A stretch of 64,000 nucleotides of DNA from Desulfurococcales archaeon (GTDB lineage Archaea; Thermoproteota; Thermoprotei_A; Sulfolobales; Desulfurococcaceae), in assembly GCA_015520735.1 (NCBI GenBank), contig WAPN01000024.1:54743-118742 (forward strand). Reading direction: 5' to 3'. Positions 1 through 8,766 of this stretch are shown in pieces. A model generated the notes under the pieces. The model did no database searches. It was not told the origin of the DNA and saw only the letters and a list, made by a program, of their open reading frames with translations. A program made the translations under genes and the position numbers. How positions within the stretch are numbered: the first letter of the stretch is position 1; every line of letters begins with the position of its first letter.

Positions 1-489
1 GTCTATACTGTACACTTTTCTAGGCCTTGAAAGCTTAGCCGCTATAATGCTGAAAAAACCTGCCCCAGCAAACATATTAGTAATCACTTCGCCGGGCCTG
101 ACCAAACGCGCTATTCTGCGGTGTTCATAGTTGAGTGTTGGTGAGACGTAGACCCTAGTAATGTCGACTTTAAAGAGGCATCCGTGCTCTCGGTAAATAG
201 TCTCGCTCCTCTTCTCTCCTGCTAGATGGACATAAGGTCTCAGCCTATAAGGTCCGGAGACTCCCGGCAGTCCTCCCCACACACTTCTAATATACTTGAA
301 CTCTTCTAGTATTCGCTCAGCCAATGGTTTTAGTTCCTCAGGCTCTAACTCAAAAGGGATTCTTATGACGGCGATGTCACCGATAATCTCTATTCTCCCC
401 CATATAAGTGAAGCCTTATCCTCTCCTAGAATTTCCCTAGCTATTTTCTTAAGGAACCTCCCACGGGCCAAGGATACATTACCTCTCAA
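1..489 (-). CDS. Trm5-family tRNA (guanine37-N1)-methyltransferase, 3' end off window
   Basis: The gene runs leftward off the window edge, so only the N-terminal 163 codons are visible. The protein would methylate G37 of tRNA (some archaeal paralogues act in the wyosine pathway) using S-adenosylmethionine. Visible are the Trm5 D2-domain motif IIGDIAVIRIP (about residues 35-45), the pair ETIYREHGC and VYVSP that precede the Rossmann fold, and SAM motif I MFAGAGFFSI (about 139-148). There is no in-frame ATG; the frame opens with TTG at 489, overlapping the stop of the upstream gene by 11 bp, which suggests one transcript. The N-terminus is short compared with full Trm5, so this may be a Trm5a/Trm5c-like form. 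The paralogue class cannot be decided without the rest of the gene. Confidence 0.85.
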   Translation of the reverse strand, partial: MRGNVSLARGRFLKKIAREILGEDKASLIWGRIEIIGDIAVIRIPFELEPEELKPLAERILEEFKYIRSVWGGLPGVSGPYRLRPYVHLAGEKRSETIYREHGCLFKVDITRVYVSPTLNYEHRRIARLVRPGEVITNMFAGAGFFSIIAAKLSRPRKVYSID

Positions 490-1207
490 TCGTTAGGTTT
501 ACCGTAGGAATTATTGCTAGTCCTGCCGCCACGTCTGGATCCAGGAGGGAAGAGTCCTCATATGCATGTGATTCTAAATAGAGGAATAGGCAGTCTATAT
601 AGACCATAAACTTCTTTCCTGAATCACACTTGATCCTCCAATACCTTTTAACATCGGTGGCGCATTTAGTTTTTGCTTCATTCAAAACATTTTCTCTATT
701 GGGTAGGTTTCTCTGCCTTAGGGACTCGAGTATTCTTGCTGCTCTCGAGATAGAGTACTCGTACATATCGAGGATGGTATAGTCTGCTATTCTCAGGTGA
801 AGCTTCCAGTCTTTGTTATCAAGTTCTTTACATACATATATGGTTTCAATAGCGTGTTTTTCAAGAATGGATAAGTGTTTCGGTGAAAGAAGGAGTAATG
901 GGGAAATGTAGGTTGAGGAAAACACCAGTGCTTCTCCCAGTATTTTCGAGCCCAGAAACTTTCCTAGTTTCTCGGATAGTCTCTCTAGAACTTTGATCGG
1001 ATAGTATAGGAGGCGGAAGGGTTTTCCATTGATCTTATCCTTAAAATAGTCTTTCCCAGCTTCCAGTAGACTTGGCGGTACACCGATGTTTCGGTATCGG
1101 AACCTCTTAGTCAACCAGTTGATCTTATTCATGGCAATTGGATCGCTGGGATCAAATGCCACGACTCCCCTGAGATTCTTAACTATCATTGCATATCTGT
1201 AGAACAA
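479..1207 (-). CDS. Conserved-looking protein of unknown function (242 aa)
   Basis: I do not recognise a family. The protein is soluble-looking, rich in Lys/Arg/Leu, with no signal peptide or membrane segment. A central stretch (about residues 45-150) is mostly helical by composition and there is a pair of cysteines near 182 and 194. It lies 2 bp after the nth stop and overlaps the Trm5-like gene, so it belongs to the leftward asnS-nth-trm5 gene string and may have an RNA- or repair-related role by context only. The start could be Met1 or Met7 (MIVKNL). Confidence 0.75.
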   Translation of the reverse strand: MFYRYAMIVKNLRGVVAFDPSDPIAMNKINWLTKRFRYRNIGVPPSLLEAGKDYFKDKINGKPFRLLYYPIKVLERLSEKLGKFLGSKILGEALVFSSTYISPLLLLSPKHLSILEKHAIETIYVCKELDNKDWKLHLRIADYTILDMYEYSISRAARILESLRQRNLPNRENVLNEAKTKCATDVKRYWRIKCDSGKKFMVYIDCLFLYLESHAYEDSSLLDPDVAAGLAIIPTVNLTIER

Positions 1208-1209
1208 AG

Positions 1210-1896
1210 CTAGCCACCTTTTTCCGATTTATAATATTCGCAATAATCTCTGATAGGGCATTCGCCACACTTTGGTGCCCTGGCCTTACATGTCCTCCGC
1301 CCATGTGTTATGAGGAGAAGATGTGCGTGGAGATATTTATCTTGTGGGAGATTCTTCATCCACCAGTCCGAGATATTCCTATAGTTCTTGGATTTAACTA
1401 TTCCTAGTCTCAACGATATTCTCCGTATATGAGTGTCTACAGCGAATACTGGTTTTCCGAAATATTGATTGAGGATCACATCGGCCGACTTGATCCCGAT
1501 TCCTGGTAAGCTCATCAATAGGTCTCTGGCCTTCTCAGGATCGAATGCTTTTATTTTATCGATCAACTCCTCAGCGAAATTTTCCTTACAGAATAGATTG
1601 GAGAGGGCAAGTATGTTCTTGGCTCTTTGCTTATACATTCCTGCGGGCTTTATCAGTTCTTCAATCTGCTCTAGAGAAGTCTCCTTAATCATACAGGGAT
1701 TCAGAGGATCTCCAAATGCTTTCCTAAGATTGTGTAAAGCTCTTATTGCGTTCTTATCGCTTGTGTTCTGGCTTAGGAGGACGCCTATGATCATGTCAAA
1801 TAATGGTCTTCCTTTAACCTTGTTTACAATGAATTCCTCCGGGTTGATCCTATATTTTCTTGATAAAAGATCTATTATTTCCTCTGCTCTGTCCAA
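1210..1896 (-). CDS. nth: Endonuclease III (base-excision DNA glycosylase/AP lyase)
   Basis: This enzyme removes oxidised pyrimidines and nicks the abasic site. Numbered from the TTG start, the helix-hairpin-helix LPGIGIKSADVIL is at about residues 130-142 and contains the catalytic lysine. The catalytic aspartate lies in VDTH at about 154. The C-terminus carries a 4Fe-4S cluster with spacing Cys-X6-Cys-X2-Cys-X5-Cys. I chose TTG at 1896 because GGTGA sits 7 nt upstream and the protein then starts at the usual family N-terminus (228 aa, near the 211 aa of E. coli Nth). A longer frame from 1971 would overlap asnS by 59 bp and add a tail without family likeness. It follows asnS directly and is probably cotranscribed. 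Confidence 0.93.
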   Translation of the reverse strand: MDRAEEIIDLLSRKYRINPEEFIVNKVKGRPLFDMIIGVLLSQNTSDKNAIRALHNLRKAFGDPLNPCMIKETSLEQIEELIKPAGMYKQRAKNILALSNLFCKENFAEELIDKIKAFDPEKARDLLMSLPGIGIKSADVILNQYFGKPVFAVDTHIRRISLRLGIVKSKNYRNISDWWMKNLPQDKYLHAHLLLITHGRRTCKARAPKCGECPIRDYCEYYKSEKGG

Positions 1897-1912
1897 AGAA
1901 TGTTCACCAGTG

Positions 1913-3238
1913 TTATGGATATATTCTGCCCCTGAACCTCGGGAACGGGATTGCATCACGTATATGGTCAAGACCTGCTATCCACATGACTAGTCTCTCG
2001 ATGCCTAGGCCGAACCCGCTGTGGGGTACACTCCCATACTTCCTCAGATCTAGGTACCACGTATAGTCCTCGGGGTTAAGTCCCTGCTCCTTGATCCTCT
2101 CTAGAAGCTTGTTGTAATTGTCTTCACGCTCGCTGCCACCGATTATTTCGCCATATCCCTCGGGAGCTAATAGGTCAAATCCAAGCACTGTTTTCGGATC
2201 ACCCGGAGTTAGCTTCATATAGAAGCTCTTGATATCCTTAGGGAAATGTGTTACGAAGAATGGCTTGTCGAATTCTTGTGTTAATATTCTTTCCTCGTCA
2301 GCGCCTAGGTCGTCACCCCACTCGATATTCGCGCCTTTACGCTGGAGAATATCGATAGCTTCGTCATATTTTATCCTGGGATAAGGAACCTCTACTGCTC
2401 TCCTCAGCGCATTTATGTCGCGTCCCAGAAACTCTAGCTGGGCTCTACACCTCTCCAGTACTTTCTCCACGATATAGGATACTAGTTCCTCCGCAACGCG
2501 CATCATGTCCTCCATGTCATACCATGCGGCCTCTGCCTCGAGGTGCCAATACTCGGCCAGATGGCGCCTAGTACGGGATTTCTCGGCGCGGAAGCTTGGC
2601 GTTAGGCTCCATACTTTCTCCAGAGAGAATATAAGTGCTTCAAGATAGAGCTGAGCGCTCTGGCTTAGATACGCTTTTTTCTCGAAGTATTTGACAGGAA
2701 ATAGCGTTGCTCCGCCCTCGACAGCTGAAGCTGTCAGTATTGGCGGTGTAACCTCCCACCAGTCATTCTCTGTAAAATAGTCACGACCGGCTCTGAGTAC
2801 GTGGTGCTTTATCTTCATGATCTCTGTTAGTCTCCTGCTCCTGATCCAGAGGTGTCTATTGTCGAGCAAGTACTCGATTCCTTCACCGCCCTTTATAGGG
2901 AAATCCCTGCTGTACCCTACGATATCGATCTCTTCAACGTGGACCTCGTATCCTGTAGGCGCCCTCGGTTGTTTAACTACTTTGCCTCTAAGCACTATGC
3001 TTGCTTCCAGCCCTATGTCCTTGAACTCCTTTACTTTCTCTTCGCCTACATCACGTTTATCGGCTACCACTTGTATGATCCCCGAACTGTCCCTGAGAAC
3101 TATGAATGCTTTTCCGCCTACAACTCTCCTCCTATATATCCATCCACGTAGACACACGGTCTTGCCGACATATTTGTCCGAGCTGATCTCCGAGGCTTTG
3201 CTCCATTCTGTACAGGTGATCGGCACTATCATGTACAC
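1913..3238 (-). CDS. asnS: Asparaginyl-tRNA synthetase
   Basis: This is a class IIb aminoacyl-tRNA synthetase charging tRNA-Asn with asparagine. An N-terminal OB-fold anticodon domain (about residues 10-110) precedes the catalytic core. Class II motif 2 is FRAEKSRTRRHLAEYWHLE (about 217-235) and motif 3 is GFGLGIERLV near residue 410. The signatures EGYGEIIGGS and SVPHSGFGLG are those of AsnRS rather than archaeal AspRS, which usually shows ELVSGGQR and PPHGGWGLG. The length of 441 aa matches archaeal AsnRS. It heads the leftward nth-trm5 string. Met1 and Met3 are both possible starts. Confidence 0.93.
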   Translation of the reverse strand: MYMIVPITCTEWSKASEISSDKYVGKTVCLRGWIYRRRVVGGKAFIVLRDSSGIIQVVADKRDVGEEKVKEFKDIGLEASIVLRGKVVKQPRAPTGYEVHVEEIDIVGYSRDFPIKGGEGIEYLLDNRHLWIRSRRLTEIMKIKHHVLRAGRDYFTENDWWEVTPPILTASAVEGGATLFPVKYFEKKAYLSQSAQLYLEALIFSLEKVWSLTPSFRAEKSRTRRHLAEYWHLEAEAAWYDMEDMMRVAEELVSYIVEKVLERCRAQLEFLGRDINALRRAVEVPYPRIKYDEAIDILQRKGANIEWGDDLGADEERILTQEFDKPFFVTHFPKDIKSFYMKLTPGDPKTVLGFDLLAPEGYGEIIGGSEREDNYNKLLERIKEQGLNPEDYTWYLDLRKYGSVPHSGFGLGIERLVMWIAGLDHIRDAIPFPRFRGRIYP

Positions 3239-3345
3239 CTCAAGATTATTATAACTGGTTTTATTGTAGAATAGAATATGTGTTTATATCGCATATAGGT
3301 TTTTCAGACCACTAATAAAGAACTAATAATGTATAGCCATAATGG

Positions 3346-3912
3346 TTATGGTAATGGCCTAGCCATTACGTATGCATCTTCGCCGTCGAGATAATATCTA
3401 TAAGCGATCTTAACCACTATGTATCCTAGCTTCTCATAGAGATTAATAGCAGGCTTATTAGTTACTCTAACTTCAAGATATGTTTCTTCACAACCATAAG
3501 ACTCATAGAGACTCTTCAGCGCGTAAGCCATGAGAGAATATCCCAGACCCTTCCTTCTATGTCCATCCATAACAGCTATACTAACAATGTGGCCGCTCTT
3601 CACCATGAAGTGTCTAAAGAACCCCGGTTTTCTCTCAACGCGGCACATGATGTAGCCGACAACAACACCATCAGGAGATTCTGCAACATAGAATGCATCC
3701 TTGTACCTTTCCCATAAGTCGTGGAAGAAGTAGGGAGGATAGTTTTCTGGGAGAGAAAGCCTGTTTATCTCCATTACTCTCCCAAGATCTTTTTCCTCGG
3801 CCTTCCTTATCCTATATCCCGGAGCCTTTTCTTTTAGCATGATATTGGCCAGCCTATAGACATCAACAACATTAGGTAGATCGCTAGGGGGTTTAGGTTT
3901 CTTGAACACCAA
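3346..3912 (-). CDS. RimI/Ard1-type GNAT N-terminal acetyltransferase
   Basis: A GNAT-fold enzyme that transfers acetyl from acetyl-CoA to protein N-termini. The acetyl-CoA pyrophosphate loop RRKGLGYSLM lies at about residues 121-130, and the conserved YLEVRVTNKPAINLYEKLGY block (about 145-164) is typical of RimI and archaeal NatA/Ard1. The N-terminal 35 residues are a Pro/Lys-rich extension as in some crenarchaeal Ard1. It stands alone, separated from asnS by 107 bp and divergent from coaBC. An internal Met (MLKEKAPGYRIRK) would give a shorter GNAT-only protein. Confidence 0.9.
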   Translation of the reverse strand: MVFKKPKPPSDLPNVVDVYRLANIMLKEKAPGYRIRKAEEKDLGRVMEINRLSLPENYPPYFFHDLWERYKDAFYVAESPDGVVVGYIMCRVERKPGFFRHFMVKSGHIVSIAVMDGHRRKGLGYSLMAYALKSLYESYGCEETYLEVRVTNKPAINLYEKLGYIVVKIAYRYYLDGEDAYVMARPLP

Positions 3913-4037
3913 TCAATATCACCGTAGTGTAAGGCCTCAATCATCATCTGATTAAACATATGTGCTGAGAAGAATTAAAACACCTGCTTTTCCGAGGCAA
4001 TACTAAATACTCGTCAGTAGGGATACTAATGTGTTAG

Positions 4038-5288
4038 GTGAAAAAGGTGGAAAAAATTTCTCGCAAATACATTTTCTCTGGGCTGAGGGACAAGAAAATA
4101 ATCATAGGGCTAACAGCAAGCTCTGCAATATATAGGTCGATTGATCTCGCTCGCGAGCTCATAAGACATGGTGCAGAAGTAGTTTTCACGGCGACTGAGG
4201 AGACAAAGAAATTTATAGGAGACACTCTCCTGGAGTGGGCTGTGGGTTCCAAATCAATCTATGAAGCCACCGGGAAAGCAGAGCACATTGAGCTGGCGGA
4301 ATGGGCTGACGCGATGCTGATTGCCCCGGCAACACTGGCAACCATGTCGAGAATAGCATATGGGATCACAGAAGATATAGTTAGTCTAACCGCTGCGACT
4401 ATGCTTGGCTCCGGCAAGAAACTTATAGTAGTGCCGACAATGAATGCCAAATTATACAATTCACCGCAGTACCGGAGAACCGCAGAAACACTCAAATCAC
4501 TGGGTGTCTTCGTAACACCGCCCTATATTTCTGAAGGGAAAGTCAAGTTTCCACCTCTCAGAGATCTTACACATCTCGTAGATGCTCTGATCAATAGAGG
4601 AAGAGATCTGGAGGGAATTAATGCTTTAATTACAGGAGGGGCAACAAGGGAATACATAGATCCAGTCAGAATAATAACTAATCCAAGTAGTGGTTTAATG
4701 GGGGTTCTATTAGCCCTTGAAATGGGGGCTCGTGGAGCATTTGTCGACCTAGTACTAGGAGTCTCGTCTCATCCCCCGCCTTACTATGTAGCTGTTCATA
4801 GATGTGAAACAACTATCGAGATGATAAATGTTGTCAAGAAGCTGAGCCAGAATAAAAGATATGATGCGGCAGTCTTTGCAGCAGCGCCCAGTGATTTCAA
4901 GCCCTTGATCAAGACCAGGGAGAAAATAGATACTCATGACATTAGCGTGTTAAATCTGAGGATAAAGGTCAACCCCAAAGTAGTCAATGCGATCCCGCGT
5001 ACAAAGAGACCCCGAGTCAAGATAATATTCGCAGCTGAGACCGTAGCCGATGAAACAACACTGATCGAGAAGGCTATGAGGAAGCTCGACATCTATGACG
5101 CGGATATGGTGGTGGCAAACATTGTTGGAAAAGGATTGCCGGGATTTTCATCAGAACTCATAACAGCGTGTATAGTAACGAGAAATGAACGTATATGTCT
5201 AGGGACAATAGGTAAGAATATATTGGCACGGAGGATAGCAGATGAGATATCCAGGCTCATTAAAGGAGGGACTACAGGTACTGGTTAA
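4038..5288 (+). CDS. coaBC: Bifunctional phosphopantothenoylcysteine decarboxylase/phosphopantothenate-cysteine ligase
   Basis: Catalyses addition of cysteine to 4'-phosphopantothenate and then FMN-dependent decarboxylation to 4'-phosphopantetheine in CoA synthesis. The CoaC half (about residues 15-185) shows a flavoprotein start GLTASSAIYRS, the decarboxylase histidine context HIELAEWADAMLIAPAT and a PTMN motif in the substrate loop. The CoaB half (about 190-410) starts with ITGGATREYIDPVR and has the NPSSGLMG signature. Start is GTG at 4038; a second GTG follows at 4047. Its last codons overlap the pantoate kinase frame, giving a rightward CoA operon. Length of 416 aa is normal for archaeal CoaBC. 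Confidence 0.94.
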   Translation: MKKVEKISRKYIFSGLRDKKIIIGLTASSAIYRSIDLARELIRHGAEVVFTATEETKKFIGDTLLEWAVGSKSIYEATGKAEHIELAEWADAMLIAPATLATMSRIAYGITEDIVSLTAATMLGSGKKLIVVPTMNAKLYNSPQYRRTAETLKSLGVFVTPPYISEGKVKFPPLRDLTHLVDALINRGRDLEGINALITGGATREYIDPVRIITNPSSGLMGVLLALEMGARGAFVDLVLGVSSHPPPYYVAVHRCETTIEMINVVKKLSQNKRYDAAVFAAAPSDFKPLIKTREKIDTHDISVLNLRIKVNPKVVNAIPRTKRPRVKIIFAAETVADETTLIEKAMRKLDIYDADMVVANIVGKGLPGFSSELITACIVTRNERICLGTIGKNILARRIADEISRLIKGGTTGTG

Positions 5289-6177
5289 GGTACCATTACA
5301 TGTCTCTGGAATATGGTTTCCGGTGATGAAATGCAACCTCATAAACTCTGGTAGCCTTGGTGCCGGAGTTAACCTTGATATATGGCTTTCCGCAAAACTA
5401 ACCTCATCCCAAAAATCTCCTTTGCTCGTTAATGGCGAAGAGCACTTCACGCAGCATTATAGCTATATACTAAGGAGAACAGGTGCTAAGCCTGTAAATA
5501 TATGGATCGAGTCACCTATCAGGCCAGGAGCAGGCTTCGCCGTATCAGCTGCATCATCAATAGCTATTTCCCTTATACTACAATTGGTTTCAGGCACTAA
5601 GAAAACAGTGGAGAAAATGTTATGGCCTGCCCATGAAGCGGAGATAATGATGTCTACGGGTCTCGGGGATGTTCTCGCAGAATATTTTGGTGGCGCGGAG
5701 ATCAGAGTGAGGCCCGGAGCACCGGGTATAGGTATGGTTGAACACATACCTTTCGATGATAGTTTACGAGTAGTTGTGGCGGATATCGAGACGAGTCTTG
5801 GTACACCTAGAATGCTTTCCGAGATAAGTGATGCCGAATATGGTTTTGCAAGAGAGCTTTATAGCCGCTTAGTTAAGGAACCAGGTATCGAGGAGCTATT
5901 CACGTACTCCAATATGTTTACAAGAAAAATATTCGACTACAGTTCAGTGGATAAGCTTTTGCTTCCAATCAAGAATCTCGTGCTCGGATATTATTTCAAG
6001 AAATCAGCACTTGTAATACTAGTTGATAAACAAGAGGCCAGAGAAGTTAATGAATATCTCTCCTCAAAAGGCTTGAAATCCATAATAACAAGAATAAGCA
6101 TGGAGGGAATAAAGATTGTATATACCTGCGAATCACCCGAGAAGAGAGAGCCTATTGATAAGAGAGAGGATAGTTGA
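5242..6177 (+). CDS. Pantoate kinase (GHMP family)
   Basis: Archaeal replacement for part of the bacterial pantothenate route: phosphorylates pantoate to 4-phosphopantoate. Family marks are the N-terminal VPLHVSG (compare VPGHVTG), [11 protein letters not shown], the GHMP phosphate-binding segment [13 protein letters not shown] (about residues 94-106) and [14 protein letters not shown]. It sits between CoaBC and the ligase that uses its product, which confirms the role. Using ATG 5242 the start overlaps coaBC by 47 bp. A strong AGGAGG-like site at 5264-5270 instead points to CTG at 5281, which would begin exactly at the conserved [10 protein letters not shown]. The true start is uncertain. 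Confidence 0.9.
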   Translation: MRYPGSLKEGLQVLVKVPLHVSGIWFPVMKCNLINSGSLGAGVNLDIWLSAKLTSSQKSPLLVNGEEHFTQHYSYILRRTGAKPVNIWIESPIRPGAGFAVSAASSIAISLILQLVSGTKKTVEKMLWPAHEAEIMMSTGLGDVLAEYFGGAEIRVRPGAPGIGMVEHIPFDDSLRVVVADIETSLGTPRMLSEISDAEYGFARELYSRLVKEPGIEELFTYSNMFTRKIFDYSSVDKLLLPIKNLVLGYYFKKSALVILVDKQEAREVNEYLSSKGLKSIITRISMEGIKIVYTCESPEKREPIDKREDS

Positions 6178-6889
6178 GGGTTTTAAGCGAGGCCTTGTAG
6201 TGCCGGAGGGTCTCATAGCTCATGGACGGGGCGAGTGCTTTGACTACCTAATAGGGGAGAAAACACAGTACTTCGCAGAAGAGGCCCTGAGGGCTGCGGC
6301 CGCATACCTTCTGCTAGCAAAGCACCCGGTCATATCAGTTAATGGCAACACAGCTGCACTCGTTCCAGATCATGTCGTGAGACTTGCTGATGAAATAGGA
6401 GGATACATAGAGGTGAACCTTTTCTACAGGACAAGAGATAGAGAAGAAGCTATAGCGTCCTGGCTGAAACAGCATGGCGCCAAAGAAGTGCTCGGCGTAG
6501 GCGATGATGCATCAGCAACTATCCCAGAACTGTTCAGTGAGAGAAGAAGAGTAAGCCCAAGAGGAATACTTAAGGCAGATGTCGTACTCGTACCCCTAGA
6601 GGATGGCGATAGAACAGAGGCTCTTAGAAAGATCGGGAAGATCGTGATCACCATAGACTTGAACCCATTATCCAGGACTGCACGGGCAGCCAATGTAACC
6701 ATTGTGGACAATATTATAAGAGCAATGCCTCGACTAGTAGACACTGTCAATAAACTGAAGAGTAAGCCTAAGGCAGAACTTAGGGAAATAATAGCTAATT
6801 ATGATAACAACAAGATACTGAGCGAGGCTTTAGAATTCATAAGGAGACGACTAGACGAGCTAGCCAGAACAAAGCTAACACTCTTCTAA
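6116..6889 (+). CDS. 4-phosphopantoate-beta-alanine ligase (archaeal phosphopantothenate synthetase)
   Basis: Joins 4-phosphopantoate and beta-alanine using ATP to make 4'-phosphopantothenate, the substrate of CoaBC. The protein begins with [15 protein letters not shown], followed by the family-specific [19 protein letters not shown] (about residues 32-50), [13 protein letters not shown] and IEVNLFYRT. Length of 257 aa is normal. The TTG start at 6116 has GGAGGG 8 nt upstream and overlaps the pantoate kinase gene by 62 bp, so translation of the two is likely coupled. It is the last gene of the rightward CoA operon and converges on panB. Confidence 0.93.
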   Translation: MYIPANHPRRESLLIRERIVEGFKRGLVVPEGLIAHGRGECFDYLIGEKTQYFAEEALRAAAAYLLLAKHPVISVNGNTAALVPDHVVRLADEIGGYIEVNLFYRTRDREEAIASWLKQHGAKEVLGVGDDASATIPELFSERRRVSPRGILKADVVLVPLEDGDRTEALRKIGKIVITIDLNPLSRTARAANVTIVDNIIRAMPRLVDTVNKLKSKPKAELREIIANYDNNKILSEALEFIRRRLDELARTKLTLF

Positions 6890-6964
6890 TTTTGCTTACT
6901 AAGCGTTCCTTAGGTCATCAATAGGATCTATATTTTCATTTCCACTAAAACCATCCTAAAAATA

Positions 6965-7810
6965 TCAAGAAGACGGAAACAGCCTTTTGACAAGCTCTTT
7001 ATAATCTTCATCTTTCATATGAAAATAATGTTCCTCAGCCGGAAATACAGAGTTCCTTACATCATCAACATATCTTTTTACAGCATTAACAACTATGCTT
7101 CTTAGATCAGCATATTTTTTGGCAAATGGTGGGATCTCGCTGTTTATACCCAATAGATCGTGTAGTACGAGAACCTGGCCATCACAGTAGGGCCCGCTTC
7201 CAATACAAATAGTCGGGACGTTAACCTCTTCGGTGATAATTTTTGCCACCTCGGCGGCTGTGAACTCAATGACTATCGCAAATACTCCTGCCTCTTCCAA
7301 TGTTTTTGCATCCTCGATGATCTTTTCCGCCTCTACGATCTTTTTGCCTCTCCTCCTATAGCCGCCCAATACTAGGTATCTCTGGGGAGTTAGACCTATA
7401 TGGCCCATAACAGGTATACCGGCTTTCACCATAGCCTTTATCTTATCGGCTTGCTCGGCTCCCCCCTCTAGCTTAACAGCATCAGCTCCCGCTTTGAGCA
7501 TTAACCCGGCGTTCCTAATAGCTTCCTCTGTACTGACTTCATAGCTAAGAAACGGCATATCGCCGATGACAAGAGCTCTGGGCTTAGCCCTCGCAACGCT
7601 GGATACGTGGAGAAGCATTGTATCCATATCTATGGGTAGAGTGGAGGATAATCCATGTACAACCATGGCGGCGCTGTCTCCGACGAGAATGGCATCAACG
7701 CCTGCTTCATCAACGAGTCTGGCGAATGCATAGTCATAGGCTGTGACCATTGCTATTTTCTCTTTACCTTTCTTCTTGAGGAGATCCCTCACAGTGATCT
7801 TACCACGCAT
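6965..7810 (-). CDS. panB: 3-methyl-2-oxobutanoate hydroxymethyltransferase (ketopantoate synthesis)
   Basis: Transfers a hydroxymethyl group from methylene-tetrahydropterin to ketoisovalerate, giving ketopantoate. A TIM-barrel enzyme with the metal-binding LVGDSAAMVVHG (about residues 41-52), the stretch GDMPFLSYEVS, VKLEGG and GHIGLTPQ, all diagnostic for PanB. Length of 281 aa is normal. It lies 42 bp downstream of panE on the same strand and converges on the phosphopantothenate synthetase gene. Together with the opposite operon this supplies every step from ketoisovalerate to phosphopantetheine. Confidence 0.95.
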   Translation of the reverse strand: MRGKITVRDLLKKKGKEKIAMVTAYDYAFARLVDEAGVDAILVGDSAAMVVHGLSSTLPIDMDTMLLHVSSVARAKPRALVIGDMPFLSYEVSTEEAIRNAGLMLKAGADAVKLEGGAEQADKIKAMVKAGIPVMGHIGLTPQRYLVLGGYRRRGKKIVEAEKIIEDAKTLEEAGVFAIVIEFTAAEVAKIITEEVNVPTICIGSGPYCDGQVLVLHDLLGINSEIPPFAKKYADLRSIVVNAVKRYVDDVRNSVFPAEEHYFHMKDEDYKELVKRLFPSS

Positions 7811-7852
7811 GCTATTGCACCGTTTTTCCTATTGATTATAATCCTGTATAAA

Positions 7853-8758
7853 TTAGGATAAAATCCCTGCCTCGATCAAGTGGACTATCAACGTTATGAT
7901 CTTATTGACGCCATCACCGACGATCCTCGCAACATAACCATTGATATAATCGATCTCGGTAGGCCTCCTTGAAAACAAGTCCTGCGCCATACTGCTATAG
8001 TTATTCATAGTAAAATACGCAATCCTCTTGACAAGTCTTAATAACCTCCCCTTATCCAGGGAAATGCCTTGTTTGTCCGCCGCCTCCACCACTTCATCGA
8101 GAATCAGCGAAGCGAGCTCAAGGCCTTCCCGGGTTAAAACGATTTTGTTGGGGGCACGCGCGATAGCTGTTATGGGATTAATAACGCTATTAACACCCAG
8201 TTTAAGCCATCGGTAAAACATGATCTTATCCGTAACCCTGGCATCACAGCCTCCTCGTCTTAAAATACTTGCTATCTCAAAGACATCGCGATAGATCCCT
8301 TTCTCTCTGCCAATAAATACGGGGCCAGGTCCACGTAGCTCCACGGTGTACCTGTTAAGCCTGTATGCACCAAAGTATACGGCGCCGAAAATAGTATTTG
8401 TCTTTGAGACTCTCTCCCATACGAGTTCTTGGCCGCCGAACCCGTTTTGAAGCATAACTATAGATGTACTGTTGCTAATGATCTTTCTTAGCAGTCCGAG
8501 GGTGCTCTCTACCTGGTGCGATTTAACACAGTTAAACACTACATCATAGATTCCATTCGGCGAACTAGACAGATGGGGAGATACGGGAACAAGATATTTT
8601 CCTCCATCTATCACTACATTGATGCCTTTGTTCTTCTTGACGGCGTCAACGCTTTCGCTACTACCATAGTAGACGTCTATTTCGCTTACACCGCCCCTAA
8701 ACAGGTAGTATGCTATTATGCCTCCTACCGCACCGCCTCCAATTATGGCTACCCGCAT
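7853..8758 (-). CDS. panE: 2-dehydropantoate 2-reductase
   Basis: NAD(P)H-dependent reduction of ketopantoate to pantoate. N-terminal Rossmann motif VAIIGGGAVGGIIAYYL (residues 3-19), the FNCVKSHQ substrate/cofactor segment and MLQNGFGGQE (about residues 98-107) are typical of the ApbA/PanE family, followed by the helical C-terminal domain with KLGVNSVINP. Length of 301 aa is normal. It begins 8 bp after the stop of the HTH-ThiN regulator gene and is followed by panB, so the three form one leftward operon. Confidence 0.94.
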   Translation of the reverse strand: MRVAIIGGGAVGGIIAYYLFRGGVSEIDVYYGSSESVDAVKKNKGINVVIDGGKYLVPVSPHLSSSPNGIYDVVFNCVKSHQVESTLGLLRKIISNSTSIVMLQNGFGGQELVWERVSKTNTIFGAVYFGAYRLNRYTVELRGPGPVFIGREKGIYRDVFEIASILRRGGCDARVTDKIMFYRWLKLGVNSVINPITAIARAPNKIVLTREGLELASLILDEVVEAADKQGISLDKGRLLRLVKRIAYFTMNNYSSMAQDLFSRRPTEIDYINGYVARIVGDGVNKIITLIVHLIEAGILS

Positions 8759-8766
8759 AAAATCCC

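Noticed and set aside
1469..1993. 174-codon open frame on the plus strand
   Set aside because: It lies opposite nth and the end of asnS and has low-complexity Ser/Leu/Ile composition typical of an antisense frame.
1913..3238. Reading this gene as aspartyl-tRNA synthetase
   Set aside because: EGYGEIIGGS and VPHSGFGLG are AsnRS signatures; archaeal AspRS differs at both sites.
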